From Paractinoplanes deccanensis (GTDB taxonomy: Bacteria; Actinomycetota; Actinomycetes; Mycobacteriales; Micromonosporaceae), in the NCBI RefSeq assembly GCF_016862115.1, contig NZ_BOMI01000037.1, forward strand, positions 124,001 to 188,000: DNA of 64,000 nt, in the 5' to 3' direction. Position numbers and translations under genes: made by a program. This document shows, piece by piece, positions 8,679-17,393 of this stretch. Position 1 is the stretch's first letter; every line of letters begins with the position of its first letter. The notes beneath the pieces were generated by a model. The model saw only the letters and a list, made by a program, of their open reading frames with translations, made no database searches and was not told the DNA's origin.

Positions 8679-9340
8679 CGCTCACTCCCGCGTGGATGTC
8701 GCCGACGCCCGACGAGATGCCCTTCCATTGCCGCACCTGCCGACGGGCGCTGCACCGGCACCAGGGACCCAGCGGCGCGCTCACGTTCCTACACCCGGCC
8801 GAGGTTCGCGGCGGCGAGGTCGATCACCAGGCTCGGCCGGCGCCGGTGACCGAGGTCGAGAACCCGATCATTGAGTGCGACTTTTGCTCCGGCCCGGTCG
8901 CCGCCTGGGTGTACGTGTGCGCCGACCAGGAGAGCGACCTCCGATACGTCACCCGGCGCACCGTGGAACTCGGCGACTACCAGCGTCGACACCACGCCGC
9001 CCGGACCCGCGCCGTCGAGACGGCTCTCGGGCCGGTGCAGATCTGGGGTGAACGGTGGAGTGCCTGCGACGGCTGCGCCGCCCTGATCCAGGAGCGTGAC
9101 CTCTACCGCCTGATAGCCCGGGTCACCGATACCATGCCAGCCAAATTCACACGCGGCAAGCGGCTCATGCGAGTGCGCGGACACCTGCATGGCACCTACA
9201 GCACCGTGCTCAACACCCTACGGCCGGGTCGATACCGGATCACCGAGCACCATCCGCTCGGCCTATGGCAGGAGCCGAACCAGGCAGCGTCAGAGATCGT
9301 TGATGGCGGCCCGACGGAGGCGCCGCCAGAGGCCGAATAG
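8675..9340 (+). CDS. hypothetical zinc-knuckle protein
   Basis: 221 residues from ATG 8675, with AAGGAG upstream. Several Cys pairs suggest zinc binding: CRTC near residue 19, CDFC near residue 68 and CDGC near residue 130. ERDLYRLIARVTD and a basic FTRGKRLMRVRGHLH segment follow, then an acidic end. It looks like a nucleic-acid-associated protein. It is the last gene before a strong hairpin, so it probably ends the accessory operon. Confidence 0.6.
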   Translation: MTLTPAWMSPTPDEMPFHCRTCRRALHRHQGPSGALTFLHPAEVRGGEVDHQARPAPVTEVENPIIECDFCSGPVAAWVYVCADQESDLRYVTRRTVELGDYQRRHHAARTRAVETALGPVQIWGERWSACDGCAALIQERDLYRLIARVTDTMPAKFTRGKRLMRVRGHLHGTYSTVLNTLRPGRYRITEHHPLGLWQEPNQAASEIVDGGPTEAPPEAE

Positions 9341-9374
9341 TTCGCACTGCGGTGTAAAGATCCTGCGGCTGGGC

Positions 9375-9428
9375 GGCGGCCGGTCGGGGCACACCTGAAA
9401 GGGTGTGCGCAACCCCCGACCGGCCGCC
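9375..9428 (+). terminator. long nested hairpin, probable terminator of the accessory operon
   Basis: GGCGGCCGGTCGGGG (9375-9389) pairs perfectly with CCCCGACCGGCCGCC (9414-9428). Inside the loop, CACACC and GGTGTG form a second small stem around TGAAA. It begins 35 bases after the stop at 9340. There is no T tract, as is usual for terminators in high-GC actinobacteria. Confidence 0.65.
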
Positions 9429-9554
9429 TCGCCGCTCGTAGCCACCCCACGGCCCATCAGCCGTATCAAGCCTGAGCAGCGTGCCGCCGATGCTACCCAG
9501 CCATCAAGCTGGTATCGGCACTCCAGCACGCCCGCAACTCGGAGACCCGCGACA

Positions 9555-10205
9555 ATGACGACCGTGGCTCGCCGAACCTTCTCTGACCGTGTCGCCCTCG
9601 ACCGCGATGGTGTAGCTACGCAGACCGGCGTGGCGCGCACAACCGTCATCAACTGGATCCAACAGCGAGCCCGGTTCGGCTTCCCGGAGGGCTTCACCGA
9701 CGACTCCGGCCGCGAGTGGTTCTGGGCCGACGACATCGACGCTTTCCACGCCGCCCATCAAGCCGCGAAGCTGGCCGAGCTGACGGAGGTCGACCGTGGC
9801 GGTGATCCGAACGAACTGGTGACCTCCGGAGAGGCCGCACGGATTCTCGGTTACAGCTCGTACCGCAACTTGCCGGTCGAGCTAACCGGGCACCCCGACC
9901 ACGTCGAGATCCTGTCCGACGGCCGTAGGCGGCGATTCTGGTACCGGCGCACCGTGTGGGCGCACGCGGACGCCCGCAGAGGCCGCCAATCCACTGGTCA
10001 CGCACCCCGCACCACCGGCCCGCGCAAGCCCCACCCCTACGCCGACGACCCTCGCCTGCAAGCCGCCGCAGACCTGCTCGCCGAGGCGGCAGCTACCGGA
10101 CATGGCCGGCGCGGTCTCGGTGCCGAGCTCGCTCGCCGCCTCGGCGTTGCGGAGCGTACCGCCCAACGCCTGCTGACCGCCGCGGAGGCCGATCAACCGA
10201 GCTAA
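9555..10205 (+). CDS. helix-turn-helix protein (excisionase/MerR-like)
   Basis: 216 residues from ATG 9555; a longer upstream frame runs through the hairpin and is rejected. An HTH lies near residues 15-45 (RDGVATQTGVARTTVINWIQ). A second MerR/excisionase-like unit follows at about residues 83-130 (VTSGEAARILGYSSYRNLPV). A third HTH-like segment is at the C-terminus (LARRLGVAERTAQRLL). It is probably a DNA-binding regulator or recombination accessory factor of the element. It is convergent with the ApeA-like gene. Confidence 0.65.
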   Translation: MTTVARRTFSDRVALDRDGVATQTGVARTTVINWIQQRARFGFPEGFTDDSGREWFWADDIDAFHAAHQAAKLAELTEVDRGGDPNELVTSGEAARILGYSSYRNLPVELTGHPDHVEILSDGRRRRFWYRRTVWAHADARRGRQSTGHAPRTTGPRKPHPYADDPRLQAAADLLAEAAATGHGRRGLGAELARRLGVAERTAQRLLTAAEADQPS

Positions 10206-10240
10206 GGGCACTAGATACTGAGGGCATCGCCGAACATTAA

Positions 10241-11590
10241 TCAAGCCCGTTGCTCTTGAAGCAACGCATGGATTCGTTTTTGAAGCTGCCACGTGTGACT
10301 AGTGTCGGCGAATAACTTCCGCGCCGGCTCCTTGTTTCCTGATATGCGACAGAGTAGGGCAACGGAAAGAAGCATCGAGGCACTGTCCGCCAATATTCCC
10401 AATTCCACCTCATTTGCCACATACTCAGGCTCGTGCTTCAGCTTGTTGTATGCACTCCAAAATCGATGCGACCACTCCCTGGAGTCACCCACCCAGCGAT
10501 CAAAATGGCCGCCCACATGCCGCGCAATCGGCCAAGACCAGCCACATCCTTGGGAACCCTTTTTGCAGCATTTCTCCTTGACCCACTTTACTCTTCTTCT
10601 TCTGTGAGCTGCCACCCAGTACTCCATGGCTGCGGCGATCTCAAGCAGGCGGAGAGGAGCCGACGCTCGCCCTTGCCGATAGGGCTCAATAATCGGCCTT
10701 ACCGCACGGAGGTGATTGTCGCATAGGACAATCCACCGCCGAAGTGCGGGCAAACCACCTATGTCCTCCAATCTCAGTAGAGGGAAATCTCTACTTTTCG
10801 CGGCCGTAGCGCCCGTGGGTGCCGCCATGAGCCAGCCATCCCAAAGCTGCGATCGATCAATCTCCGCACCATCGACGTCGGGTGTTGCACGACCGCTCTC
10901 TGCCGCAATAAAGCCTTCGTAGCAGAAGGACAGTAGGTCTTGCACACGAAGCAGAGGCTGACGTAAGTTCCACAAAGACTCCGCCCTACCGACGCTTCGG
11001 CAACTGAGTTCTACAGGCGCGTGGATGATCCTTTTGTCCGTCGAACCACGCGTATACCAATGGGCCGAGAGAACGAGCTCCCTGCCGCCAGAGAGGCGTA
11101 TGCTTTGCTCTGGCTGCGACTCGACAGCGATCGTAAATGACTTTAGCTTGCCATCGTCACGATGCCCTAAAGACTCGACCGAGGTTGATAGTCCGAACCA
11201 CGAGGAAATTCCGAAAAAGTGGGCTGAAATCGACTTGAGCCGCTCACTTCGGATCTTCTCTATCGGAACGTCGCGAAGAATGGTGCGACCCCGATAGTGT
11301 CGGGCCGACGCCGCACCCCCCATACGAATTTTCTGACCAGCACCCTTAAAGTCGAGCAGTAGCACTGTCCCATGTTCTGTGGATCCGGTGATTAACCGAG
11401 GGTAAGGAAGGTGACTCAACAATTCGTCTCGAAAGCTATCCTCATCAAGCGTTTTAAGTTCAAACGTATCGGGTGCGGTGAGGCTCAAGTAGCCCCGTTC
11501 GTAATCCGAATCCGTGTCCTTAGGGCCATCAAAACCCGGCCAGAACCAGCCCATGACGCCATCAGCAATAGCGAGGATTTCGTCTCCCAT
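10241..11590 (-). CDS. ApeA/HEPN-like putative anti-phage protein
   Basis: 449 residues from ATG 11590. The N-terminal half is beta-rich and without known motifs (GWFWPGFDGPKDTDSDYERG, YLSLTAPDTFEL). The C-terminal half is helical, with LLEIAAAMEYWVAAHRRR and a YNKLKHEP segment at about residues 395-402. This layout resembles ApeA N-terminal-domain proteins that carry a C-terminal HEPN nuclease-like domain and act in abortive phage defence. The canonical RxxxxH is not clearly met, so catalytic activity is uncertain. The gene is visibly less GC-rich than its neighbours, which suggests separate acquisition. It lies after the pilus operon in the same direction. Confidence 0.5.
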   Translation of the reverse strand: MGDEILAIADGVMGWFWPGFDGPKDTDSDYERGYLSLTAPDTFELKTLDEDSFRDELLSHLPYPRLITGSTEHGTVLLLDFKGAGQKIRMGGAASARHYRGRTILRDVPIEKIRSERLKSISAHFFGISSWFGLSTSVESLGHRDDGKLKSFTIAVESQPEQSIRLSGGRELVLSAHWYTRGSTDKRIIHAPVELSCRSVGRAESLWNLRQPLLRVQDLLSFCYEGFIAAESGRATPDVDGAEIDRSQLWDGWLMAAPTGATAAKSRDFPLLRLEDIGGLPALRRWIVLCDNHLRAVRPIIEPYRQGRASAPLRLLEIAAAMEYWVAAHRRRRVKWVKEKCCKKGSQGCGWSWPIARHVGGHFDRWVGDSREWSHRFWSAYNKLKHEPEYVANEVELGILADSASMLLSVALLCRISGNKEPARKLFADTSHTWQLQKRIHALLQEQRA

Positions 11591-11622
11591 AAAACGCCTT
11601 TACCGGCTTCCCTGAGGGGCAT

Positions 11623-11958
11623 CTAGACGGCGAGTGCATCACGGTCAGCATAGAGGAATGATTGACTGTCAGCTACTACTAACCGACCAGTTGTTCGTAA
11701 ACGTTCAACCTTGACATGACCGGCATGTCTGGCGCCAAAGGCACGCGGCGCACTCTCGCCCATCCGCGCGCGCATTAATCCTTCGGCCTCGCGGCGAGCA
11801 CCATGGCCAGCAGTTCCACGCAGGTGCGAAGGGCAGCACGAGCAAGATGCGCATCTAGACGGGCATCCCCGCGCGCGCCACGGCATGTTGTCGAGGGCAG
11901 GAGGTGACTCGACGGCGACGCGGGCGTTCGCCGTGCCGTTGCGCGGAGTGTCAGTCAT
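11623..11958 (-). CDS. small Cys-cluster protein at the end of the pilus operon
   Basis: 111 residues from ATG 11958, whose ATGA overlaps the stop of the large LysM-BTAD gene. The sequence has a cysteine-dense patch (CPSRCASCSCC) near residues 33-43 and an Arg-rich middle. The overlap and a GGGGG purine run upstream argue that it is translated. No family is recognised. It could be a conserved tail gene of this pilus cluster or a chance frame. Confidence 0.4.
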   Translation of the reverse strand: MTDTPRNGTANARVAVESPPALDNMPWRARGCPSRCASCSCCPSHLRGTAGHGARREAEGLMRARMGESAPRAFGARHAGHVKVERLRTTGRLVVADSQSFLYADRDALAV

Positions 11959-14813
11959 CGAGCGCCCCCACTGGCGACGGGCCGTAGCTGCCGTTCCGCA
12001 ACGCGGCGGGTGGCCTTCGAGGGTTCGGCGTCGAGGTCGGCCAGGCGATCCTCCAGGCAGCGGAGCGTCTGCCGGACCGCATCGGGGCGTTGTGCGCGGC
12101 CGTGAATGCGCATGATCCGCTGGTACAGCTCCTCGTTGATCGGGTCGAGGTCGGTGGCGCGTTGCAGGGCGGCGATTGCCTGCTCCGGCTGGTCGATCTC
12201 GATAATTTCGGCGATCCGCGCATACACGGCGAGGATCTGGTGCCGGTAGCTGCCTGCGTAGTCGGTGACCCAGGCTCGGTCCTGACCTTCGGCGAAGTCC
12301 CCGCCGTACAGCTCGGCGGCCTCGCGCAGCGCGGCGAGGGCGGTGGAGTCGTCGGGCGCGGTGTTGGCGCGTTCGATAGCGGTCAGCATCTGCCACAGGT
12401 CGACGGCGAACAGCTGTGAGTCGAGTTGGTAGCGGCTGGTCGCCGGGTCGTAGACCACGAACATTTCCTCGGCGCTGCCGGTGGCGGTGCGAAGGACACG
12501 GCGGGCGGTGTTGATGTCGGTGCGGATTCGTTTGGCGGCGGTGGCCATTTCAGTGTCGGGGTGTAGGTCTGCGGCGAGCTGTTCGAGGCTGCGGCCAGCT
12601 GGGTGCACGGCGAGGGAGGCAAGCACTGTGTAGGAGCCGCTGCGCATTCCAGTCGTGACCGGGCCGGTGTCGGTGGTGATCCGGACCGGGCCAAGCACCT
12701 GGAGCCGGACCGGTGCGGTGATCTCGACGGTTTGGGCAGGTACGGGCTCGGCTTCTTCGGCGGTGATCGAGTCCGATGTCGTGGTGGCGTCGTCGGCGAT
12801 GCCGGCGGGGTCGTCGAAGTCGTATCCAGGTTCGGGCCGGGGCATTGTGTCGGCCAGCGCGGCGAGAACGGCGGCAAGGTCGGTGGCGGCGAGGGTGGAA
12901 AGACGACGTAGTCCGAGAGTCTGCTCGTCGCCAGTGGTGCCGTCCGCGGCGACCTCGACGGCGGTCATACCATCCAGCTCGCCGAGGACGACCGGATGCA
13001 GATGCAGTGCGGCGCGGTGCGCGCCGACGGCAAGCAGACGGCGCGCGTGCCGAGGGGCGGCTTCGATGAGCAGCACGTACGCCGGTTGGGCCTCAGCGTG
13101 GTCGGTGCGGGCGTTGAGGTCAATGATGCTGTCGGCGTCGAAGGTGTCGAGCAGTCTGCGGCGCAGGATCATTTCCTCTTCGGCATGGGTGACGGCCGCC
13201 GCAGCGTCGGCGAGTACGACGAGCCGTTCTCCGTCGTAACTGGTCCCGTCGGGGTCCAGCCCCACCAGCGGGGCACCAGCGGGCAGGAGACGGGCAAGAG
13301 TCTCGGTCGTGGTGATCACGACTGGGTGAGCTTCCGTACTCGGGGCGGCGCCGGTGGCGAGCACGGCGCTCAATAGGGCACGAGCCGCCGAATCGGCTCC
13401 GTCGCCGTGCAGGGCGAGACCGGGGCCGGGCAGCTCGAAGAGGCTGACCTCTGCTCCGGCGGCATCCACACCGATGGGCGCGGCGACAGCAGGCGCCATC
13501 GGCTGGCGCTGGGCCTGCTCGGGGTGCCGGAGCCGGTCAGCGGCGGTCTCGATCGGGGTCAGGGACTCGGGAAGTGGTGCCGGTTGTGGCTCGATCTGGG
13601 CCGGGGTGGGGACGACGAGCCGGGCGCGGCGGCGGCGTTGCAGACGGACGAGAGAAGCGACGGCAGCTAGCAACGCGGCCAGGCCGAGGCTGACCCACCC
13701 TTGCGCCGGTAGGACGATTCCGGACTCGTCGCGGTCGCGCCCATCATCTTCGGCTGTCGAGGAGGTGACCTGCGGTGCGGCGGTCGTGGGGCTGCTGTTT
13801 TCCGCTGGAGCGGTGGTTACCGAAGTCGCCGCGGAGGCGGTGGCAGAGCTGGCCGGCGCGGTACTGCTCGGTGCTGGGTTGCTCGGAGCTGGCGAAGCGG
13901 TGTGCTGCGGCGCGTTGGTGGTGGGCTGTTTGGTGGCGGCCGAGCTGGGCTTGGTCGTGGGCTCGGCCGGTGGCGTGGCGGAGGGCTTCGTGTGGAGTGG
14001 CGTGTCGTCACGCGCAGGCAGCGCCAGCACCCAGCCCACGTGGATCTCGTCAGGGTCTCTGAGCGCGTAGCCGTTGGCCTGCGTGTGGCCCCGGTTGAGC
14101 TTGTAGATCTCGCGCCACCGGTGCGGGTCGCCGAGCTTGTGCTCGGCGAGATCCCACAGGTTGTCGCCTACGACGACGTGGTGCACGCCGCCTGGTGCGT
14201 CGCGCGCCCACCCCGGAATGCCGGTGCCGATGTGCGCGGCCACTGGCCCGGCGGCGGCAGCCGTGATCGCGGGGCGGGGACGGGGAGCGGTCGCGGCCAC
14301 GGGGGCGGGTTCTGCTGGGGTAACGGCGACAGCGGGCCGGTGAGCGGCGGCATCGACGGCGGCTGCGGACGCGCTGGACCCGCCGACCGTGGCAGTGCGG
14401 GCGACGTCGAACAGTAGGCCGCCGATGATCGCGCCGACGAGCACGGCCGCAACCCACCGGATCGGGCCACGCCCGGAGACCGGTGGCCGGAGCCTGCCCT
14501 GACGGGCAGCCGAAGCAGCGGCTGATGCCTCGATCACTTCGATGACGGTGTCGCGGACGAATTGCGCCCACAGCACCCAACCGATCGAGGCGAGAAGCGC
14601 CACAATCATCTGATCCGACCAGGGACTCGTGACTGTCACCATCAGCTCGGACGCTCCGGGCGGTGTGCCGAGCTGAGCCCAGCCGAGCCAGTCCAAGGGC
14701 CATCCGGCCGAGGCGATAAGCAGCCACGGCACTCCAGCGACGAAGCCGAGCATCACAGCGGCGGCGACCAGGACGCGCAGCAGGCGGCCCAGGGCGGCGA
14801 AGGCACGGAACAT
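11955..14813 (-). CDS. LysM and transcriptional-activator (BTAD) domain membrane protein
   Basis: 952 residues from ATG 14813, with GAGGAG upstream. Order: membrane helices at about residues 10-35, 60-80 and 110-135; a LysM domain at about 210-265 (HHVVVGDNLWDLAEHKLGD); a long Thr/Ser/Ala/Pro linker; another membrane helix near residue 370 (GWVSLGLAALLAAVASLV); a probable regulatory region; and a C-terminal OmpR-like winged helix plus bacterial transcriptional activator TPR domain from about 720 (VRLQVLGPVRI). This architecture recurs beside Tad pilus genes in actinomycetes. It may sense or bind peptidoglycan at the pilus base while its BTAD part faces the cytoplasm; that role is inference. 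Confidence 0.8.
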   Translation of the reverse strand: MFRAFAALGRLLRVLVAAAVMLGFVAGVPWLLIASAGWPLDWLGWAQLGTPPGASELMVTVTSPWSDQMIVALLASIGWVLWAQFVRDTVIEVIEASAAASAARQGRLRPPVSGRGPIRWVAAVLVGAIIGGLLFDVARTATVGGSSASAAAVDAAAHRPAVAVTPAEPAPVAATAPRPRPAITAAAAGPVAAHIGTGIPGWARDAPGGVHHVVVGDNLWDLAEHKLGDPHRWREIYKLNRGHTQANGYALRDPDEIHVGWVLALPARDDTPLHTKPSATPPAEPTTKPSSAATKQPTTNAPQHTASPAPSNPAPSSTAPASSATASAATSVTTAPAENSSPTTAAPQVTSSTAEDDGRDRDESGIVLPAQGWVSLGLAALLAAVASLVRLQRRRRARLVVPTPAQIEPQPAPLPESLTPIETAADRLRHPEQAQRQPMAPAVAAPIGVDAAGAEVSLFELPGPGLALHGDGADSAARALLSAVLATGAAPSTEAHPVVITTTETLARLLPAGAPLVGLDPDGTSYDGERLVVLADAAAAVTHAEEEMILRRRLLDTFDADSIIDLNARTDHAEAQPAYVLLIEAAPRHARRLLAVGAHRAALHLHPVVLGELDGMTAVEVAADGTTGDEQTLGLRRLSTLAATDLAAVLAALADTMPRPEPGYDFDDPAGIADDATTTSDSITAEEAEPVPAQTVEITAPVRLQVLGPVRITTDTGPVTTGMRSGSYTVLASLAVHPAGRSLEQLAADLHPDTEMATAAKRIRTDINTARRVLRTATGSAEEMFVVYDPATSRYQLDSQLFAVDLWQMLTAIERANTAPDDSTALAALREAAELYGGDFAEGQDRAWVTDYAGSYRHQILAVYARIAEIIEIDQPEQAIAALQRATDLDPINEELYQRIMRIHGRAQRPDAVRQTLRCLEDRLADLDAEPSKATRRVAERQLRPVASGGAR

Positions 14814-14835
14814 ACCCAGTGCTCCTCGAAGAGGC

Positions 14836-15294
14836 TTAGGTGTTGGGGCCGTTGATGCCCTGCACCGCGACCGCGGTCGTGGAAGCCGAGACCCGCAGAC
14901 TTCGTACGCCGACCAGTTGCAGTAGCTGAGTGCGGCTCGTGCGGCGCACGGTCACGGTGACGGTGGTGGCCGTGGCGGACGCCTCGCCGTCGACGCCGGC
15001 GCGGGCGAGCCAGGAGCGAGCCACGGACGCGGCGCGGCCGGGCTCGAGCTGGGCACGGCCCTGTGTGCGGTACAGGTACAGGTCGAGTTCTTGTGCTCCG
15101 GCGCGGGCGGCGGCCTGCGCGGTGTCGAGTGCGGACACCTTGACCGACAGCGCGAGCCCGGCGTCCAAGACGAGCCCAGCGACGGCGAACAATGCCACGC
15201 TGAACAGCACTGCGAACGGAGTGATCTGTCCGGCGTCTCGGCCACCGGTACGGCGGTGCACCCATGGCGCCACGGCCCCGAATCTCCGAATCAT
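14836..15294 (-). CDS. TadG-like pilus assembly protein
   Basis: 152 residues from ATG 15294, which overlaps the previous stop (ATGA). After a short basic N-terminus comes a TadE/G-type hydrophobic segment at about residues 20-45 (QITPFAVLFSVALFAVAGLV). The extracellular part contains AQAAARAGAQELDL. It is a predicted pseudopilin-like component of the Tad pilus. It belongs to a run of three related proteins encoded head to tail. Confidence 0.75.
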   Translation of the reverse strand: MIRRFGAVAPWVHRRTGGRDAGQITPFAVLFSVALFAVAGLVLDAGLALSVKVSALDTAQAAARAGAQELDLYLYRTQGRAQLEPGRAASVARSWLARAGVDGEASATATTVTVTVRRTSRTQLLQLVGVRSLRVSASTTAVAVQGINGPNT

Positions 15295-15737
15295 GGTCCC
15301 GCCCACCTGTCCACCGGCGAGGTCGTGCTCGCCTCCACCGTTCGACTCCCGGGAATGCCGAGCATGAGCAAGTCCGATAGGGCGACCTGGCACGACACTC
15401 GCACCGTCACGGAGCCGCCGGGCTGCTGGTTGCCCGAAACCGTGACGCTGGCCGAGCGGCAAGTCGCGCCGCGAGCGGCGAGTGTCGCGCGGGCGTTACG
15501 TTCCGCCTGCGCGACCCCAGCGCCCTCGCCGAGCAGCGACGCGGACCGGGCGCCACTGCTGGCAGCGGCCTCCGCGTCAATCTGTGCCGAGACGAGACGG
15601 CCGCACATCACCACGAACAGCAGGATCGCCACAAGCAGAGGCGTCAGCAGGGCCATCTCGGCAGTGCTGGCTCCGGCGTCCGGCGATGCGGCCGCCTGTC
15701 GGAGGCGGACGACCAGAGCCCGGCGAAGCTGCGTCAC
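15291..15737 (-). CDS. TadE-family pilus assembly protein
   Basis: 148 residues from GTG 15737, which overlaps the upstream stop (GTGA). The DAGASTAEMALLTPLLVAIL stretch at about residues 19-38 is a typical TadE motif: small residues, a Glu near the membrane-helix start, then a hydrophobic segment. The C-terminal part contains two cysteines (ATCRSAS and VRVSCQV) that may pair outside the cell. It is a predicted minor pilin of the Tad system. Confidence 0.8.
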   Translation of the reverse strand: MTQLRRALVVRLRQAAASPDAGASTAEMALLTPLLVAILLFVVMCGRLVSAQIDAEAAASSGARSASLLGEGAGVAQAERNARATLAARGATCRSASVTVSGNQQPGGSVTVRVSCQVALSDLLMLGIPGSRTVEASTTSPVDRWAGP

Positions 15738-16213
15738 GACGCGCCTCCACCAGAGTTGACCCAGCGCTCTACCGGACGCACCACGACAGCCCGGACCTCC
15801 CACGCCATGCCCGGGACCACGGTCCCGGCACGGCCACGGATTTCCACGCGGACCTCGGTGGCGGTGCGAGTTACCGACACCGACGGGTTCTTCAGCACGC
15901 CGTTGCCGATCGCGGAGAGTGTGTCGCTGCCTGCGCCCCGGCCGGCATCGGCACTCGACTGGTAGGCGGCGGCGGCGTTTGCGGCCCGGCTCGCGGCGGC
16001 CTGCGCAACGTGGGTGGCGTGCATCCACACTCCGGCCTGGATGACCATCATGATGATGAACAGCAGCAGCGGCATGGCGATGACCAACTCGGCCGTCGCC
16101 GCGCCCTCGTCCGGGCGGGCGGCGACCCGCCCCCACCGGGCTCGCAACCGTCCAGCCGTGCCGAGCGCCGCCTTCGGTGGACGTTCGGCACGGCGGATCT
16201 GTACAGCGGTCAT
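15734..16213 (-). CDS. TadE-family pilus assembly protein
   Basis: 159 residues from ATG 16213. A basic N-terminus of about 35 residues precedes DEGAATAELVIAMPLLLFII, the TadE segment. An AAASRAANAAAAYQSSADAG helix and a beta-rich end (VRVEIRGRAG) follow. It is the first of three consecutive TadE/G-like genes downstream of the short pilin. All are translationally linked, as expected for minor pilins made together. Confidence 0.8.
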   Translation of the reverse strand: MTAVQIRRAERPPKAALGTAGRLRARWGRVAARPDEGAATAELVIAMPLLLFIIMMVIQAGVWMHATHVAQAAASRAANAAAAYQSSADAGRGAGSDTLSAIGNGVLKNPSVSVTRTATEVRVEIRGRAGTVVPGMAWEVRAVVVRPVERWVNSGGGAS

Positions 16214-16223
16214 CAGCAGGCCC

Positions 16224-16415
16224 TCACCCGAGGTTGATGCTGTTGGCCTTGCCGGACACCTTGGCGTAGATGATCCCGATGGCGAGGATTGCCAGCGTTA
16301 CCAACACGGCGGTAGCTACGACAGCCTCCGTGGTGTAGCCGCCGTCCTTCGTGGCGCGCACCATCTCCCAACGGTGGCGAATCTCAGCAGCGATGTAGGT
16401 CAGTACGGCGTTCAT
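16224..16415 (-). CDS. short Flp-like prepilin
   Basis: 63 residues from ATG 16415, with a very strong AAGGAGG upstream, the best in the operon and suited to a major pilin. A basic leader ends in GG (residues 25-26), followed by YTTEAVVATAVLVTLAILA. Cleavage after Gly25 would place Glu30 at mature position 5, the type IV prepilin rule. The gene sits between the platform genes and the TadE genes. It is probably the major pilin, processed by the peptidase at 23821. Confidence 0.75.
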   Translation of the reverse strand: MNAVLTYIAAEIRHRWEMVRATKDGGYTTEAVVATAVLVTLAILAIGIIYAKVSGKANSINLG

Positions 16416-16499
16416 TTTCCTTCCCTCCTTAGCGGGCGACGAGGAGACTCATTCGCTGGAAGCTCACTCTGCGTGCGTAGGCGGACGCTGGTCCGAGGG

Positions 16500-17393
16500 T
16501 TAAAGACCGTTCATCACGGCCGCCATTGCCGGATAGCCCAGGAAGATGAGGAACCCGGCGAAGAGGAACACGATGGGCAGCGCCATGCGTTCGGTCGCCG
16601 CGTTCGCCTCGCCCTCGGCATCGGTGAGCTGCCGGTCGCGCAACGCCACAGCCCGCGAGCGCAGCGACGCCCGAACCCGCGCGCCCTCGGTGCCCGCGAG
16701 CCCGACGGTCGCGGCGAGCTGCTGCAACTCCGCGACCGTGACCCGCCGCCCCAGCGCTCCGAGCACCTCCCACGGCGGCACCCGGGCCAGCCGAGCTTCC
16801 GCGAGGGCATACCTCAGCTCTGTGTACGCCGCCCCTGAGCCGACCCTCGCGGCGTCGTCGAGCGCCTGGTCTACCCCGGCCCCGGACGCGAGGCTAATCA
16901 CCACCAGATCCAGGAACGAGCTCAGCGAGTCGCGGAACGCCGCCCGGTACTTCGCCGCGTCCGCCCGCACGGATAGCTCGGGGGCCAGGAACCCGGCTGC
17001 GCCGAGGATCAGCGACGCGAAGGCGGGCGTCGTCATGCCGGTGGAGATGCCAGCGAAGCCGAGCAGCGTCGCGGCGGCCGGGGGCAGCAGGAGTCCGACT
17101 ACGGCGGCGGTCGCTTGTTCGGCCAGGTGGACGTCAACCGGCTTGTCCAGTGCGGCGAGATCTCGGCGGGTACTGGCCACCGGGAGCCCGGTCGCCCGGA
17201 GCCACCGCACCGCCGGACGGCCCCACCGCCCGGTCCACCCCGACGGCGCGCCCCTCGCCTCAGCGGCCAGGGACATCGTCTGTGGGGCGTCGAGGGCCTT
17301 GTCCAGGCGCGGTGGCCGAGGGAACCAGCCGACAACGATCAGCCACAGCCCGAGGCCGGTGCCGAGACCGGCCAGCAGCACCATCCCGGTCAT
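16500..17393 (-). CDS. tadC: TadC-like type II secretion F-domain protein
   Basis: 297 residues from ATG 17393, overlapping the tadB stop (ATGA). N-terminal and C-terminal membrane helices flank the T2SSF domain, with FRDSLSSFLDLVVISLASG at about residues 150-170 and TERMALPIVFLFAGFLIFLG at the end. It is a predicted inner-membrane platform partner of TadB that couples ATPase motion to pilin polymerisation. Its position after tadA and tadB is the standard order. Confidence 0.85.
   Translation of the reverse strand: MTGMVLLAGLGTGLGLWLIVVGWFPRPPRLDKALDAPQTMSLAAEARGAPSGWTGRWGRPAVRWLRATGLPVASTRRDLAALDKPVDVHLAEQATAAVVGLLLPPAAATLLGFAGISTGMTTPAFASLILGAAGFLAPELSVRADAAKYRAAFRDSLSSFLDLVVISLASGAGVDQALDDAARVGSGAAYTELRYALAEARLARVPPWEVLGALGRRVTVAELQQLAATVGLAGTEGARVRASLRSRAVALRDRQLTDAEGEANAATERMALPIVFLFAGFLIFLGYPAMAAVMNGL

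Noticed and set aside
13354-14070. Forward frame opposite the LysM-BTAD gene
   Set aside because: Composition is Ser/Ala/Arg-rich without domains; the minus-strand gene has clear domains throughout.
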